A stretch of DNA of 64,000 nucleotides, taken from contig JAFEII010000003.1 in NCBI GenBank assembly GCA_017495165.1, positions 56,392-120,391 on the forward strand, given 5' to 3'. Positions 24,653 to 36,445 of the stretch are shown piece after piece. Numbering within the stretch: the stretch's first letter is position 1; each line of letters begins with the position of its first letter. The notes under the pieces were generated by a model. The model was not told the origin of the DNA and searched no databases. It saw only the letters and a program-made list of their open reading frames with translations. The position numbers were made by a program, and so were the translations under genes. The stretch is from Hydromonas sp. (GTDB taxonomy: Bacteria; Pseudomonadota; Gammaproteobacteria; Burkholderiales; Burkholderiaceae).

Positions 24653-26704
24653 TCAACGTTGCAGCGTAACAAACAAGGTCAAAAACACAACCAAGCCCAT
24701 TAACATTGCCAATGCATACTGATAAATAAGACCTGACTGGAAACTGCTCATGGCGGAAGAAAACACGCTTACCACCCGCGCAGCACCATTAACGAAAAAG
24801 TTATCAATTACTTTTGTGTCGCCAAACTTCCAGAGCAACTCGCCCAGTTTTCGAGCGCCGCCTGCAAAAACGCTTTGATTAAAACGATCAAAATAGTAGT
24901 TGTTTTCCAATACGGTATTAATCATTTTGGTTTTTGACTTGATGTAAGTAGGAATTTCAGGCTTTTTCATGTACAAAAACCAAGCCAAAAACACACCCGA
25001 GAACGCTAAAATAAACGGTAGGGTTTTAAAGCTATGAACCGCCATACCAAACGCGCCATGATGTTCAAAGGCTTTAGACAATTCATGCATGCCTTCGTGT
25101 TTCCCGTGGTTCACAAAAATCACCTCTGAAAATGCTTGGCCGTGCTTGAAAAAATCACCATAAAGCATTGGCTCAATTGCAAAATAACCGATCAATACAG
25201 AAGGAATGGCCAACAAAACAAGTGGCAGCGTTACAACCCATGGCGACTCATGCGGCACATCTTTAGGGCCCAAACCATGATGGTGCGCGTCGTGTGCATG
25301 ATGATCATCAGCCGCATGCGAATCGTGCGCATCGTGTTTGGCGTCCATCCAACGTTCTTTGCCATGAAACACCAAAAAATACATACGGAACGAGTAAAAA
25401 GCCGTTACAAACACCCCAGCGATTACCGCAAAATAAGCAAACTGATGTCCTGGCAAATCAGACGCAGCAACTGCCTCAATAATCGAATCCTTTGAATAAA
25501 AACCAGAGAAAAATGGTGTGCCAATCAAAGCCAATGAACCTAACAACGACGTAATCCATGTGATTTTCATGTATTTACGCAAACCACCCATATTGCGAAT
25601 GTCTTGGTCATGGTGCATGCCCATAATCACAGAGCCTGCCCCCAAAAACAACAATGCTTTAAAAAACGCATGCGTCATCAGATGGAAAATAGCGATGGGA
25701 TACGCAGAAACGCCCAAAGCAACCGTCATATAACCCAATTGCGACAAGGTTGAATAAGCAATCACCCGTTTAATGTCGTTTTGGATAATCCCCAAAAAGC
25801 CCATAAACAACGCCGTGATTGAACCAATGACCAAAATGAACGACAAAGCAGTGTCAGACAATTCAAACAATGGCGACATGCGTGAGACCATAAAAATACC
25901 TGCCGTCACCATGGTTGCCGCATGAATCAGTGCTGAAATCGGCGTCGGGCCTTCCATTGAGTCAGGCAACCAGACATGCAAAGGTACCTGAGCCGATTTG
26001 CCCATTGCGCCGATAAACAAGCAAATGCAAATAACCGTAATCAACTGCCAGCCAAATCCATTTGCAAAAACCATGCCTGCAAGTGCATCACGCTGCGCAA
26101 AAACTTCTGCGTAATTGAGCGAATTGGTATTGGCATAAATCAAGCCAATCCCAAGCACGAAACCAAAATCGCCCACCCGATTCACTAAAAATGCCTTCAT
26201 ATTTGCAAAAATTGCAGTTGGGCGCGTGTACCAAAAACCAATGAGCAGGTAGGAAACCAAGCCAACCGCTTCCCAGCCAAAAAACAATTGCACGAAGTTG
26301 TTACTCATCACCAACATCAGCATCGCAAACGTAAATAGAGAAATATAAGAGAAAAACCGCTGGTAACCCGCATCATCCTTCATGTAGCCCATGGTGTAAA
26401 TATGCACCATTAAAGAAACAAAAGTGACCACACACATCATCGTGGTCGTGAGCGTGTCAATTAAAAAGCCAACTTCTAATTTAAGCGTGCCAACTTGCGC
26501 CCACGTGTACACAGAACCATCAAAGGTAAAACCGTGATTGACCGTTTGCATGAGCAACATTGCCGAGCCAATAAATGCGAGCAGTACGCCAAAAATAGCG
26601 ACCAGCGCCGATGGCGTACGCCCCAACTGGCGACCAAACAAACCAGCGAGGATTGCCCCCATCAACGGCGCCATTGGTATCATCAAAAGATACGAGACTT
26701 GCAT
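24653..26704 (-). CDS. nuoL: NADH-quinone oxidoreductase subunit L
   Basis: Distal antiporter-like subunit of complex I, 683 residues with about 16 membrane segments and the C-terminal lateral helix that spans NuoM and NuoN. Signatures include GWEAVGLVSYLLIGFW, GAMGKSAQVPLHVWLPDSME and a His-containing THAFFKALLFLGAGS. A loop rich in His and Asp (encoded at about 25277-25350, DAHDSHAADDHHAHD and more) sits in a soluble stretch before HESPWVV. Such loops occur in other beta-proteobacterial NuoL proteins and could bind metal. nuoK lies 89 bases upstream. Confidence 0.97.
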   Translation of the reverse strand: MQVSYLLMIPMAPLMGAILAGLFGRQLGRTPSALVAIFGVLLAFIGSAMLLMQTVNHGFTFDGSVYTWAQVGTLKLEVGFLIDTLTTTMMCVVTFVSLMVHIYTMGYMKDDAGYQRFFSYISLFTFAMLMLVMSNNFVQLFFGWEAVGLVSYLLIGFWYTRPTAIFANMKAFLVNRVGDFGFVLGIGLIYANTNSLNYAEVFAQRDALAGMVFANGFGWQLITVICICLFIGAMGKSAQVPLHVWLPDSMEGPTPISALIHAATMVTAGIFMVSRMSPLFELSDTALSFILVIGSITALFMGFLGIIQNDIKRVIAYSTLSQLGYMTVALGVSAYPIAIFHLMTHAFFKALLFLGAGSVIMGMHHDQDIRNMGGLRKYMKITWITSLLGSLALIGTPFFSGFYSKDSIIEAVAASDLPGHQFAYFAVIAGVFVTAFYSFRMYFLVFHGKERWMDAKHDAHDSHAADDHHAHDAHHHGLGPKDVPHESPWVVTLPLVLLAIPSVLIGYFAIEPMLYGDFFKHGQAFSEVIFVNHGKHEGMHELSKAFEHHGAFGMAVHSFKTLPFILAFSGVFLAWFLYMKKPEIPTYIKSKTKMINTVLENNYYFDRFNQSVFAGGARKLGELLWKFGDTKVIDNFFVNGAARVVSVFSSAMSSFQSGLIYQYALAMLMGLVVFLTLFVTLQR

Positions 26705-26793
26705 AGAATTCTCACTTATATAATTAATTCAAACGTCATATTACAAAACTATTTCGGCCAAAAAGGCAAAAATCGTCACTCAAAATTTGAGAT

Positions 26794-27099
26794 TTAACCT
26801 TTGAGGTTGTCCAACTTATCCATATCAACCGTGTCCAAATTGCGAAACAACACAACCAAAATCGCCAAGCCAATCGCAGACTCAGCGGCAGCAACGGTAA
26901 GAATAAAAAAGACGAAAACCTGCCCCGCCACATCGCCAAAATGGTGCGCAAACGTAATAAAATTCATGTTGACCGCAAGGAGCATCAGCTCAACCGACAT
27001 CAACAACACAATCATATTTTTGCGGTTGAGGACAACGCCCACCACACCAATCGCGAATAAAGCAGCGCCAACAATTAAATAGGTTGATAAAGGCAACAT
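26794..27099 (-). CDS. nuoK: NADH-quinone oxidoreductase subunit K
   Basis: Small membrane subunit of complex I, 101 residues with three transmembrane helices. The conserved glutamates of the proton path are visible in [14 protein letters not shown] and [12 protein letters not shown]. The ATG overlaps the nuoJ stop by one base (TAATG). The usual NuoK length confirms both ends. Confidence 0.97.
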   Translation of the reverse strand: MLPLSTYLIVGAALFAIGVVGVVLNRKNMIVLLMSVELMLLAVNMNFITFAHHFGDVAGQVFVFFILTVAAAESAIGLAILVVLFRNLDTVDMDKLDNLKG

Positions 27100-27761
27100 T
27101 ATTTTTTCTCCTCAACAGCAGACTCAGATGTCACAACAGGCGGATTGGTTTGGTGTGCCGACATAACCGGCTCAACTTGAACCATGACCAGACGGTCTTT
27201 GGCGCGCGTCTGGGCTTGTTTCGACAAATTTTGTGCTTTTGCATCTTTGCGAGCGCGCATGGTTATCGCCACCGCCGAAATCAAAGCCACCAACAAAACC
27301 AAACCTGCAAGCTCAAACGGGAAGGCAAAATCGGTAAACAATACATGCCCAACCTTACGCGTATTCGAACCATCAAGCATCAATGCGGTTTGACTGACAT
27401 CCGCGCCCATTTTGTGGTTGTATTGGTTGTAAATCACCGCGGCCATTTGCAAAACGACCACCGCCCCTAACACCAAAGCAGCAGGCAAGATTCTTTTAAA
27501 GTCCGCACGCGGCTGGTTCGCATCGAGGTGAATCATCATGATGACAAACAAAAACAAAATCATGACCGCGCCAACATAAACCAAAATGAGCAAAATGCCT
27601 AAAAATTCAGCTTGCAACATCACCCAAATAGCGGCCGCCGAAAAGAAGGTCAAAATCAAAAATAACGCTGCGTGTACCGGATTCGGTACGGTCACAACCA
27701 TCAGCGCCGAGAGCAGCATACAGCCTGCAAATACGAAATATAAAATACTTTGAACGTCCAT
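27099..27761 (-). CDS. nuoJ: NADH-quinone oxidoreductase subunit J
   Basis: Membrane subunit of complex I with five hydrophobic helices in about the first 165 residues ([36 protein letters not shown] and others). The remaining 55 residues are a hydrophilic, charged C-terminal tail. I chose the ATG at 27761, where the family N-terminus [12 protein letters not shown] begins; the frame runs up to 27794. The final codons overlap nuoK. Confidence 0.95.
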   Translation of the reverse strand: MDVQSILYFVFAGCMLLSALMVVTVPNPVHAALFLILTFFSAAAIWVMLQAEFLGILLILVYVGAVMILFLFVIMMIHLDANQPRADFKRILPAALVLGAVVVLQMAAVIYNQYNHKMGADVSQTALMLDGSNTRKVGHVLFTDFAFPFELAGLVLLVALISAVAITMRARKDAKAQNLSKQAQTRAKDRLVMVQVEPVMSAHQTNPPVVTSESAVEEKK

Positions 27762-27850
27762 AATGAGACTATAGCCTTTGTAAACTGAGTTCAAATCCAG
27801 ACCAATTAAAGCACATCACTTCAAAAGGCACAAAAAATAACCATTGGGAA

Positions 27851-28339
27851 TTAGCGGAATTTCGCATCTTGCGTGCGAGCTGCGGCAATTTCGGTTTCGT
27901 AACGATCGCCAACGGCCAGCAACATTTCTTTTGTAAAGTACAAGTCGCCGCGCTTCTCACCATGGTATTCAAAAACATGCGTCTCAACAATTGAGTCAAC
28001 CGGGCAAGACTCCTCGCAAAAACCGCAAAAAATACACTTGGTCAGGTCAATATCATAACGCGTGGTACGGCGTGTGCCATCATCACGTTGCGCCGACTCA
28101 ATTGAAATGGCCATTGCAGGACAAACCGCCTCACACAGTTTGCAAGCAATGCAACGCTCTTCACCATTTGGATAGCGACGCAAAGCATGCAAACCGCGAA
28201 ACCGTGCAGAAATCGGCGTTTTTTCTTCTGGATATTGCAAAGTCACTTTACGTTTAAAGAAATATTTACCCGTCACCGCCATACCTTGCAGCAGCTCGGT
28301 TAAGAAAAACGTTTTGAAATAGTGTTTAATGGTTGCCAT
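27851..28339 (-). CDS. nuoI: NADH-quinone oxidoreductase subunit I (two [4Fe-4S] clusters)
   Basis: Ferredoxin-like subunit of 162 residues that carries electrons to NuoB. Two CxxCxxCxxxCP motifs are present: [12 protein letters not shown] and [12 protein letters not shown], for clusters N6a and N6b. The ATG at 28339 has TAGGAA upstream and gives the normal N-terminus [11 protein letters not shown]; the frame extends seven codons to a TTG that overlaps nuoH and is less likely. It lies between nuoH and nuoJ. Confidence 0.96.
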   Translation of the reverse strand: MATIKHYFKTFFLTELLQGMAVTGKYFFKRKVTLQYPEEKTPISARFRGLHALRRYPNGEERCIACKLCEAVCPAMAISIESAQRDDGTRRTTRYDIDLTKCIFCGFCEESCPVDSIVETHVFEYHGEKRGDLYFTKEMLLAVGDRYETEIAAARTQDAKFR

Positions 28340-28347
28340 ATCGATTC

Positions 28348-29436
28348 CTATTTCAGCCAAATATTAAGTGGCGAGTATTGCCACAAACCAACAACGAAAA
28401 GCCATACAAAGCAAACTGGCAAAAATACTTTCCAACCCAAACGCATAATTTGATCATATCGATAGCGCGGGAAAGTTGCACGAATCCACAAGAAGAACAG
28501 AATCACGCCAGACATTTTCAAAAGCATCCACATAAACCCTGGAACAACCAAGTCAAACGGCAACGAAATCGCACCAATCGGCGCATCCCAGCCGCCCAAA
28601 AACAGCAACGACGTCAACGCAGCAATCACGTACATGTTGGTGTATTCGGCCAAGAAAAATAAAGCAAAACCCATACCAGAGTATTCAACCATGTGACCCG
28701 CAACGATTTCAGATTCGCCTTCAACCACGTCAAACGGGTGACGATTCGTTTCAGCCACGCCAGAAATCAGGTAAACCAAAAACATTGGCAGCAGTGGTAG
28801 CCAGTTCCAAGACAAAAAATTCAAGCCATGATCAGCCATCATGCCTTTTTGTTGCACTGCAACAATGGTATGAAAATCCAAGCTATTGGAAATCATCAAA
28901 ACCACCACAATGGCAAAACCCATAGAGATTTCGTACGACACCATTTGTGCTGAAGCGCGCATTGCGCCAAATAAAGCATATTTCGAGTTAGAAGCCCAGC
29001 CCGCCAAAATAACCCCATAAACACCAATCGACGCAATTGACATCACATACAAAAGCGCAGCATCCACATGGGCAATCACAAGATCTTTATCAAACGGCAA
29101 AACCGCCCAAACCGCAAACGCGGGCACCAAAACCATGAAAGGCCCCAAATAATACAAAGGCTTATCCGCTCGGGTGGGCGTAATAATTTCTTTTACCAAC
29201 AACTTCACCACGTCAGCAATCGGCTGTAGCAAACCACCATAACCAACGCGATTTGGACCCATGCGCCCTTGCATAAAACCAATCACTTTGCGCTCTGCGT
29301 AAGTCAAATATGCCACCGCCAACAATAAAACCAGCATCAACGGCACAATTCTGAGCAACGCCCAAATGACCAGCCACAATGTGTCACCAAAAAAGCCCGC
29401 ACCCCAGTGCGTAAATTGATTCAATAAATCCATCAT
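28348..29436 (-). CDS. nuoH: NADH-quinone oxidoreductase subunit H
   Basis: Membrane subunit at the quinone-binding junction of complex I, 362 residues with eight or nine helices. Conserved loops include [20 protein letters not shown] near the N-terminus, [13 protein letters not shown], and [19 protein letters not shown], the acidic quinone-site loop. Start ATG at 29436, with GGAG five bases upstream; it overlaps the nuoG stop. Confidence 0.97.
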   Translation of the reverse strand: MMDLLNQFTHWGAGFFGDTLWLVIWALLRIVPLMLVLLLAVAYLTYAERKVIGFMQGRMGPNRVGYGGLLQPIADVVKLLVKEIITPTRADKPLYYLGPFMVLVPAFAVWAVLPFDKDLVIAHVDAALLYVMSIASIGVYGVILAGWASNSKYALFGAMRASAQMVSYEISMGFAIVVVLMISNSLDFHTIVAVQQKGMMADHGLNFLSWNWLPLLPMFLVYLISGVAETNRHPFDVVEGESEIVAGHMVEYSGMGFALFFLAEYTNMYVIAALTSLLFLGGWDAPIGAISLPFDLVVPGFMWMLLKMSGVILFFLWIRATFPRYRYDQIMRLGWKVFLPVCFVWLFVVGLWQYSPLNIWLK

Positions 29437-31757
29437 GCGCACTCCACTGTCACAACACCATAAGCATCACCCAGCTGAGCGGCCAACTGAGTACCAGACT
29501 GAATGTCAACCACATTGTCCGCCAAATCAGCATTCAAATACGCTTGCGCCTTTACGCGCACGTCATTTTGAGTAACATAAACCCAAGCGGCATCACCTGC
29601 CAAGTCTTGCGCCAAGCCTAAAGATGCATAAATATTGGCAGCCAATCCAACCATTTGTGCGTCAATCGCCCATTGAGTTTGCTGCAAACTGTCCGCACGC
29701 CGCACCACGGCATCCGCACCATAAGCCGCCACACGAGCGGAGCGCAAGAAACCATGCGTCCATTGCGGCGCCACTGGCGTCACACGCACCTCATTATTCA
29801 AGCGAGTTGCGCCATCAGCCAAAACATCAGCCATCTTGGTGCGAACCGCCACGACGTCATTAAAATCAAAGCCAGTCAAGCCAAAACGCTCACCCAAAAC
29901 CCGTAAAACCTTCCATGCTGGACGTGAGTCCGCCAAAGGTTTAACAACAGGATGGAAGCTTTGTGCAACCGCTTGCGCATTAACGAACGTGCCTGCAGTT
30001 TCTGTAAAAGGCGTTACTGGCAAAATAACATCTGCCACATCGGCCACACCATCAAAATAAGCACTCATGGCCACAACAAAAGCACCCGACAGCGCCTTAA
30101 CTGCACGAGCAGGTTGCGCCACATCAAATGCTGGCTCAACGTTTAATAAAAAATAAGCCGAACGTGGCGAGACCAGCATTTGTTGCGCAGTCAAACTACC
30201 GTTTTTCGCAACAGCGCCACACATGTGAGCGCCCACTGTATTCGCACCCTCGGTTAAAACGGATAACGCCGAACCTGTTTGCTCTGCAATTTGTTGCAGT
30301 TTAAAAAGTAACTGTGACGCTTGCGGGTGGTTCATCACCTGCGCACCAACGAAAATAGCTTTGTTTTTGGCTTTTGGATCTTTTAAATTGCGCGCTGTTT
30401 GGGCCGCAAAGGTCTGCGCCTCATTATCGTTCGCACGCAACGCTGATTCAATTTCACCAATTTCAGCCAGCCAATTCAGTGGTGCGCTTGATTTTTGAAT
30501 CGATTTCATCAACTCATTGGCCGCATCTGCCGCCAAAATGCTGATTTTTGCATTGTGCTGTGTCGCAAAGCGCAAGCGTGCTGCAAACAGAGGATGCGAC
30601 TCACGTAAGTTTGCACCCACTACCAGACCAACGTGTACATTTGACAATTCAGAAACGGGCATTCCAAGCCAAGGCGTACCTTGTTGGGCATCGCTTAGCG
30701 CATCATCCATGGCGCGCAAATTGACATCCACGTGCGAACTGCCCAAGCCATTCATCAAAGATTTCAGTAAATAGAGCTCTTCAACAGTCGAGGACGGATG
30801 CGCCAATGCACCAATAGAATCAGAACCGTTTTGACCTTTGATGCTTTTTAACTGTTCAGTTACAAACAAAAATGCCTCATCCCAGCTCACATCAACCCAC
30901 AAACCGTCTTTCTTGATTTTGGGTTGGGTCACACGATCCGCAGCCAACAGGCCTTCGTACGCGAAACGGTCGCGGTCTGAAATCCAGCAGTCATTTACCG
31001 CTTCGTTCTCCAGCGGCAATACGCGCTTAACCTCATTGTCTTTGATTTGCACAATTAAGTTTGAGCCCAATGAATCATGCGGCGCAATCGATTTGCGGCG
31101 CGACAATTCCCAATTACGTGCGCTGTAGCGGTATGGCTTGGATGTAATCGCCCCAACTGGGCATAAATCGATCATATTGCCCGACAATTCCGAGGAGACT
31201 GAATTGCCAACAAACGTCGCAATTTCAGCGTGCTCGCCGCGGCCCAACATGCCCAACTCCATTACGCCAGCGACTTCTTGCCCAAAACGTACGCAACGTG
31301 TGCAATGAATGCAGCGCGCCATTTCTTGCATTGAGATTAATGAACCCACATCTTTGGGCGTGACCACGCGTTTTTCTTCAGCATAACGCGATTGACCAGA
31401 ACCATAACCAACCGCCAAATCTTGTAATTGACATTCGCCACCTTGGTCGCAAATTGGACAATCCAACGGGTGGTTAAGCAATAAAAACTCCATCACATCG
31501 GCTTGCGCATTTTGCGCTTTGGCGGACATCACTTGCGTGCGCACCACCATACCAGGGGTAACAGGCGTGGCGCAGGCTGGCATGGGCTTTGGTGCTTTTT
31601 CCACCTCAACCAAACACATGCGACACGATGCTGCGACTGATAACTTTTTGTGATAGCAAAAGTGCGGCACGTATTTATCGAGCTTTTTCACCGCATCCAT
31701 CACCATACTGCCCTCAGGCATTTCGACTTTTATGCCGTCTACTTCCATTTCAACCAT
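29433..31757 (-). CDS. nuoG: NADH-quinone oxidoreductase subunit G
   Basis: Large iron-sulfur subunit of the peripheral arm, 774 residues. The N-terminus has the [2Fe-2S] motif (CYHKK...[10 protein letters not shown]...CATPV), the His-ligated [4Fe-4S] motif [18 protein letters not shown], and [14 protein letters not shown] with CPVGAI for the next cluster. The C-terminal two thirds is a molybdopterin-oxidoreductase-like domain that no longer binds cofactor in this family. The ATG at 31757 has GAGGT upstream. The stop overlaps the nuoH start. Confidence 0.96.
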   Translation of the reverse strand: MVEMEVDGIKVEMPEGSMVMDAVKKLDKYVPHFCYHKKLSVAASCRMCLVEVEKAPKPMPACATPVTPGMVVRTQVMSAKAQNAQADVMEFLLLNHPLDCPICDQGGECQLQDLAVGYGSGQSRYAEEKRVVTPKDVGSLISMQEMARCIHCTRCVRFGQEVAGVMELGMLGRGEHAEIATFVGNSVSSELSGNMIDLCPVGAITSKPYRYSARNWELSRRKSIAPHDSLGSNLIVQIKDNEVKRVLPLENEAVNDCWISDRDRFAYEGLLAADRVTQPKIKKDGLWVDVSWDEAFLFVTEQLKSIKGQNGSDSIGALAHPSSTVEELYLLKSLMNGLGSSHVDVNLRAMDDALSDAQQGTPWLGMPVSELSNVHVGLVVGANLRESHPLFAARLRFATQHNAKISILAADAANELMKSIQKSSAPLNWLAEIGEIESALRANDNEAQTFAAQTARNLKDPKAKNKAIFVGAQVMNHPQASQLLFKLQQIAEQTGSALSVLTEGANTVGAHMCGAVAKNGSLTAQQMLVSPRSAYFLLNVEPAFDVAQPARAVKALSGAFVVAMSAYFDGVADVADVILPVTPFTETAGTFVNAQAVAQSFHPVVKPLADSRPAWKVLRVLGERFGLTGFDFNDVVAVRTKMADVLADGATRLNNEVRVTPVAPQWTHGFLRSARVAAYGADAVVRRADSLQQTQWAIDAQMVGLAANIYASLGLAQDLAGDAAWVYVTQNDVRVKAQAYLNADLADNVVDIQSGTQLAAQLGDAYGVVTVECA

Positions 31758-31769
31758 GACAGACCTCAA

Positions 31770-33062
31770 TCAACGATAAGTCGGCACAAGGCAAGACTTG
31801 TGCTCGATGTGGTGAGCGAACTCATCACGGAAATTTTTAACAAACGAGCGCACAGGCATTGCTGCCGCGTCGCCCAGCGCGCAAATCGTGCGCCCCATAA
31901 TATTACCAGCCACTGAATCCAACAAATCCAAGTCCTCCGGTCGCCCTTGGCCATGCTCAATCCGGTGAACCACGCGCCACAACCAGCCAGTTCCTTCGCG
32001 GCACGGCGTGCATTGACCGCACGATTCTTCGTAATAAAAATATGACAAGCGCAGCAACGACTTAACCATGCAGCGCGTGTCATTCATGACAATAATCGCC
32101 CCAGAACCCAGCATCGAACCTGCTTTTGAAATCGAGTCATAGTCCATATCGGTATCCATCATAACGTCACCGCGCACCACAGGCGCGGACGAGCCGCCTG
32201 GGATAACCGCTTTAATCGCGCCGCCACGCATGCCGCCTGCAAGCTCAAGCACTGTGGCAAAAGGCGTTCCCATTGGCACCTCATAATTCCCTGGCAAATT
32301 GACATCGCCAGAGATTGAGAAAATTTTAGAGCCGCCATTATTCGGTTTACCAATGTCCAAATAAGCCTGCCCACCCATTTTGAGCAAAAAGGGTACAGCT
32401 GCAAATGTTTCGGTATTGTTAATGGTCGTTGGCTTGCCGTACATCCCAAACGACGCAGGAAATGGTGGCTTAAAACGCGGCTGGCCTTTTTTACCTTCCA
32501 ACGATTCTAATAAAGCCGTTTCTTCGCCACAAATATACGCGCCATAACCATGATGCGCGAACAAGTCAAACTCAAAGCCTGAGCCTTGAATATTTGCGCC
32601 CAGCAAGTTTGCTTGACGCGCCTGCGCCAAGGCTTGCTCAAAAATATCGTAGACTTCAAAAATTTCGCCATGAATATAATTGTAGCCGCGACTAATCCCC
32701 ATCACATACGCCGCAATCGCCATGCCTTCAATCAATGCGTGCGGATTGTAACGCAAGATATCGCGGTCTTTAAATGTCCCAGGCTCACCCTCATCCGAGT
32801 TGCACACCAAGTATTTTTGACCGGGATACATGCGCGGCATAAAGCTCCACTTCAAACCAGTAGGAAAGCCAGCGCCACCGCGTCCGCGCAAAGCCGACAG
32901 CTTCATTTCAGTCAAAATATCATCAGGCGGCGTTTGTTCCGCCAAGATTTTTTTAAGTACCGAGTAACCACCACGGGCGATGTAATCATCTAGCCCCCAG
33001 TTAGCGCCGTTCAACCCCGCCAAAATCACAGGGTCAATGTGTCGTGTGTGTAAACTGGTCAT
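31770..33062 (-). CDS. nuoF: NADH-quinone oxidoreductase subunit F (NADH/FMN site)
   Basis: NADH-binding flavoprotein subunit, 430 residues. It has [13 protein letters not shown] for NADH/FMN binding, the FMN-contacting segment [32 protein letters not shown], and [12 protein letters not shown] with a later Cys for cluster N3. The ATG at 33062 overlaps the nuoE stop (ATGA). Together with NuoE and NuoG it forms the NADH dehydrogenase module. Confidence 0.97.
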   Translation of the reverse strand: MTSLHTRHIDPVILAGLNGANWGLDDYIARGGYSVLKKILAEQTPPDDILTEMKLSALRGRGGAGFPTGLKWSFMPRMYPGQKYLVCNSDEGEPGTFKDRDILRYNPHALIEGMAIAAYVMGISRGYNYIHGEIFEVYDIFEQALAQARQANLLGANIQGSGFEFDLFAHHGYGAYICGEETALLESLEGKKGQPRFKPPFPASFGMYGKPTTINNTETFAAVPFLLKMGGQAYLDIGKPNNGGSKIFSISGDVNLPGNYEVPMGTPFATVLELAGGMRGGAIKAVIPGGSSAPVVRGDVMMDTDMDYDSISKAGSMLGSGAIIVMNDTRCMVKSLLRLSYFYYEESCGQCTPCREGTGWLWRVVHRIEHGQGRPEDLDLLDSVAGNIMGRTICALGDAAAMPVRSFVKNFRDEFAHHIEHKSCLVPTYR

Positions 33063-33535
33063 TTGCCAAGCTCCTGCAGCAACGCATCGATTTTATCCGC
33101 GCTCATAAAACTGCACATTTTGTGGTTATTGTGTAACAAAACAGGCGCATCGCCGCACGCACCCATACATTCACCTTCTTTGAGGGTAAATTGCCCATCT
33201 GCGGTGGTTTCATTAAAACCAATGCCCAATTTTTGCTGCAAATAATCCGCCGCGCAAACGCCGCCCGACAAAGCACACGGTAAATTGGTGCACACCGTGA
33301 TTTTATGAACCCCGACAGGTTTCAAATCGTACATATTATAAAAAGTGGCCACTTCTTGAACCGCAACAGGCGGCATATCTAAAATAGCCGCAACCTCAAC
33401 CATGGTTTCTGGGGAGAGCCAACCTTTTTCAACCTGCGCAATGCGTAAAGCCGCCATTACGGCCGATTGCTTTTGCTCCGCAGGATATTTTGCGACCTCA
33501 ATCGCAATTTTGTCTAATGATGCTGTTGATAACAT
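33059..33535 (-). CDS. nuoE: NADH-quinone oxidoreductase subunit E
   Basis: Thioredoxin-like [2Fe-2S] subunit, 158 residues. The cluster cysteines are visible as CTNLPC in the middle and CMGACGDAP near the C-terminus (C-x4-C and C-x3-C). An N-terminal helical bundle ([19 protein letters not shown]) precedes them. It lies between nuoD (nine-base gap) and nuoF (four-base overlap). Confidence 0.96.
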   Translation of the reverse strand: MLSTASLDKIAIEVAKYPAEQKQSAVMAALRIAQVEKGWLSPETMVEVAAILDMPPVAVQEVATFYNMYDLKPVGVHKITVCTNLPCALSGGVCAADYLQQKLGIGFNETTADGQFTLKEGECMGACGDAPVLLHNNHKMCSFMSADKIDALLQELGK

Positions 33536-33544
33536 AGTCCGCCC

Positions 33545-34798
33545 TTATCGGTCAATTTCGCCAAACACAATATCTTGTGTGCCAATGATGGTCACCACGT
33601 CAGCGAGCATGTGGCCTCGGCTCATTTCATCCAACGCTTGTAAATGTGCAAACCCTGGTGCACGAATTTTTAAGCGGTATGGCTTATTCGCACCATCAGA
33701 AATCATATAAATACCAAACTCGCCTTTTGGGTGCTCTACAGCAGCATAGGCTTCAGAGGCCGGAATATGCATGCCCTCAGAAAACAGCTTGAAGTGATGA
33801 ATCAAGTCTTCCATATTACTTTTCATATCCGCACGTGGCGGCGGCGCGATTTTACGGTCACTGACAATAATTTCGCCTGGATTGGCCTGCAGCCAAGCAA
33901 TACATTGACTCATGATTTTGCACGATTCCCGCATTTCGGCAATTCGCACCAAATAGCGGTCATACGAGTCGCCATTCACGCCAATTGGAATATCAAACGC
34001 CATTTTTTCATACACTTCATACGGCTGATTTTTGCGTAAATCCCAAGCAATACCTGATCCACGCAGCATTGGCCCAGTAAACCCCCAAGCCTTAGCGCGC
34101 TCAGGACTGACAATCCCAATATCAACCAACCGTTGTTTCCAAATTCGGTTATCAGTCAACAACGTTTCATACTCATCGACGTATTTAGGAAAACGCGCCG
34201 TGAAGTCTTGCAGGAAGTCAAGTAAACTGCCTTGGCGATTTAAATTTAAGCGATCAACCGATGATTGGCTGCGCACAGTTGACTTCTTGTGTTGCGGCAT
34301 TTGGTCTGGCAAATCACGCGCCACACCGCCCGGCCGATAATAAGCCGCATGCATACGTGCACCCGAAACCGCTTCGTACGCGTCAAACAAGTCTTCACGA
34401 TCACGAAACGCGTACAAAAACGGCGTCATTGCCCCCACGTCAAGTGCGTGCGCGCCAATCCACATCAGGTGATTCAAAATGCGGGTAATTTCATCAAACA
34501 AAACACGAATATATTGCGCCCGAACAGGTACAGTCACGCCGAGCATTTTCTCAATTGTCATGACATATGCGTGCTCATTGCTCATCATCGACACATAATC
34601 CAAGCGATCCATGTAAGGCAAGGCTTGAATATACGTTTTGTGTTCAGCCAATTTTTCAGTTGCGCGATGCAACAAGCCAATATGCGGGTCTGCGCGCTGC
34701 ACAACCTCGCCATCAAGCTCCAAAACCAAACGCAAAACACCATGCGCCGCAGGATGCTGAGGCCCAAAGTTGAGGGTATAATTTTTAATATCTGCCAT
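33545..34798 (-). CDS. nuoD: NADH-quinone oxidoreductase subunit D
   Basis: Quinone-site subunit related to the large subunit of [NiFe] hydrogenases, without the metal cysteines; 417 residues. It starts [20 protein letters not shown], with the conserved His pair near the quinone pocket, and ends with the family terminus DIVFGEIDR. It is a separate gene from nuoC, as in beta-proteobacteria and unlike the fused nuoCD of E. coli. The ATG at 34798 is the family start; the upstream part of the frame overlaps nuoC. Confidence 0.97.
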   Translation of the reverse strand: MADIKNYTLNFGPQHPAAHGVLRLVLELDGEVVQRADPHIGLLHRATEKLAEHKTYIQALPYMDRLDYVSMMSNEHAYVMTIEKMLGVTVPVRAQYIRVLFDEITRILNHLMWIGAHALDVGAMTPFLYAFRDREDLFDAYEAVSGARMHAAYYRPGGVARDLPDQMPQHKKSTVRSQSSVDRLNLNRQGSLLDFLQDFTARFPKYVDEYETLLTDNRIWKQRLVDIGIVSPERAKAWGFTGPMLRGSGIAWDLRKNQPYEVYEKMAFDIPIGVNGDSYDRYLVRIAEMRESCKIMSQCIAWLQANPGEIIVSDRKIAPPPRADMKSNMEDLIHHFKLFSEGMHIPASEAYAAVEHPKGEFGIYMISDGANKPYRLKIRAPGFAHLQALDEMSRGHMLADVVTIIGTQDIVFGEIDR

Positions 34799-34817
34799 AA
34801 TTTTACTCAGTCCAGCG

Positions 34818-35417
34818 TTACACGTAACGCTTGCGACCGTAGCCCTCCTCACGAATCACACGCGGCGTAATTTCGCGCGGGTCAATGGTTACTGGTTGAT
34901 AAATCACACGTTTTTGCTCAGAATCATATCGCATTTCGACGTGCCCCGTCACAGGAAAATCTTTGCGCAATGGATGTCCAATAAAACCGTAATCGGTCAA
35001 AATACGGCGCAAATCGTTGTGGCCTTCAAAAATCAAACCAAACATATCAAAGGCTTCACGCTCAAACCAATCCGCAGCAGCCCAAATTTTCGTCACTGAA
35101 GGCACAACAGGAAAGTCATTACTCTCAGCAAACACCTTCAATCGCAAACGGAGATTGTGCGTAATTGACAACAAATGCAGAACGACGGCAAAACGCGCAC
35201 CTTGATAAGCACCATCGCCATACTCCGAATAATCAACACCAGCCAAGTCCACCAAAATATCAAATTTCAAGCTCTCAGCATCATGCAATACCTGGCAAAC
35301 CGCCGCATAATCAGCAACCGCCACATTTACGCTCACTTCACCCAAAGCGACTGTCACAGTTAGCTTATCCCCAAACTGCGCCCCCAACAAATCAACCAAC
35401 TCATTTTGCCAACTCAT
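34818..35417 (-). CDS. nuoC: NADH-quinone oxidoreductase subunit C
   Basis: 30-kDa-type peripheral arm subunit, 199 residues. The family signature is intact: [24 protein letters not shown] followed by [15 protein letters not shown]. The ATG at 35417 overlaps the nuoB stop by four bases. It is followed by nuoD after 19 bases. Confidence 0.96.
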   Translation of the reverse strand: MSWQNELVDLLGAQFGDKLTVTVALGEVSVNVAVADYAAVCQVLHDAESLKFDILVDLAGVDYSEYGDGAYQGARFAVVLHLLSITHNLRLRLKVFAESNDFPVVPSVTKIWAAADWFEREAFDMFGLIFEGHNDLRRILTDYGFIGHPLRKDFPVTGHVEMRYDSEQKRVIYQPVTIDPREITPRVIREEGYGRKRYV

Positions 35418-35926
35418 GCAGCACCTCGCACCACGATGTTTTTAACCGTATCCACCGATTTTTCACGGCGCACAATTTTATTTTGAAGCTGAAGAATCCC
35501 ATAAATCAAAGCTTCAGCAGTCGGCGGGCAACCAGGCACATAGATATCAACAGGCACAATCCGATCACAACCACGCACCACAGAGTAAGAATAGTGATAA
35601 TAGCCGCCACCATTGGCACAAGAACCCATTGAAATTACCCAGCGTGGCTCAGCCATTTGATCAAAAACCTTGCGCAGAGCCGGCGCCATTTTATTGCACA
35701 GCGTGCCAGCCACAATCATCACATCAGACTGACGCGGACTCGGGCGAAAGATAACGCCAAAACGATCCAAATCGTAACGTGCCGCACCAGCATGCATCAT
35801 TTCAACAGCACAGCAAGCCAAGCCGAAAGTCATTGGCCACATCGAACCCGTGCGCGTCCAATTAACCAAATCTTCAACATTGGTTGCAATAAAACCTTGC
35901 TTTTCGATGGTTTGTTCACTCATCAT
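35414..35926 (-). CDS. nuoB: NADH-quinone oxidoreductase subunit B (cluster N2)
   Basis: Holds the terminal [4Fe-4S] cluster N2 that reduces quinone. The 170-residue protein has the tandem cysteines in [19 protein letters not shown], then [11 protein letters not shown] and [11 protein letters not shown], giving all four ligands. Two adjacent ATGs (35926, 35923) are possible; AAAGG lies upstream of both. Confidence 0.97.
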   Translation of the reverse strand: MMSEQTIEKQGFIATNVEDLVNWTRTGSMWPMTFGLACCAVEMMHAGAARYDLDRFGVIFRPSPRQSDVMIVAGTLCNKMAPALRKVFDQMAEPRWVISMGSCANGGGYYHYSYSVVRGCDRIVPVDIYVPGCPPTAEALIYGILQLQNKIVRREKSVDTVKNIVVRGAA

Positions 35927-35991
35927 TTCAACCTTTGCATGCAAAACACGCACCATTTAATAAAATCAAACGCAAAAAAGCGCCGAATGGG

Positions 35992-36363
35992 TCATTCCCA
36001 GTCGAGCGCACCTTTTTTCCAAATATAAACATAGCCAAGAATCAACTCGACTAAAAAAACGAACATAATACCCAGGCCATAAAAGCTACCACCTTTGGAC
36101 AAAGAGTCAAGAGAAACTGCCCAAGGAACCAAAAATGCGGTTTCCAAGTCAAACAAAATGAACAAAATCGCAACCAAATAATAACGAACATCAAAACGCA
36201 TGCGTGCATCTTCAAACGGCTCAAAGCCGCACTCATATGAGGACAGCTTAGCAGCATCCGGCTTGCGCGGGCCAAACAAAAAACCGAGGCTCACAACCAA
36301 AATGCCCAGCCCAGTAGCGGCCAATAAAAACAGAATCACTGGAACGTAATTATTCAAATCCAT
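35992..36363 (-). CDS. nuoA: NADH-quinone oxidoreductase subunit A
   Basis: First gene of the complex I operon, a 123-residue membrane subunit with three helices. The conserved loop [23 protein letters not shown] is present (read around YECGFEP), as is the acidic [15 protein letters not shown] in the second helix. The ATG at 36363 fits the family start. Upstream come two small hairpins and the tRNA-Leu gene. Confidence 0.96.
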   Translation of the reverse strand: MDLNNYVPVILFLLAATGLGILVVSLGFLFGPRKPDAAKLSSYECGFEPFEDARMRFDVRYYLVAILFILFDLETAFLVPWAVSLDSLSKGGSFYGLGIMFVFLVELILGYVYIWKKGALDWE

Positions 36364-36393
36364 TATGCACACCCGTTTATAAAGAAACTAAAC

Positions 36394-36411
36394 CCAAGGA
36401 TCGCTCCTTGG
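36394..36411 (-). terminator. Hairpin in the nuoA leader (attenuator-like)
   Basis: CCAAGGA / TCCTTGG stem of 7 bp with a four-base loop, followed on the minus strand by GTTTAGTTTCTTT. The interrupted T-run makes it a weak terminator or attenuator between tRNA-Leu and nuoA. Confidence 0.5.
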
Positions 36412-36420
36412 ATTTTCAGA

Positions 36421-36438
36421 AAAAGCATGATTGCTTTT
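36421..36438 (-). terminator. Terminator-like hairpin after tRNA-Leu
   Basis: On the minus strand AAAAGCA-ATCA-TGCTTTTT forms a 7-bp stem ending in five T, eight bases after the tRNA 3' end. It is AT-rich and probably partial. Confidence 0.5.
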
Positions 36439-36445
36439 AAAATAT

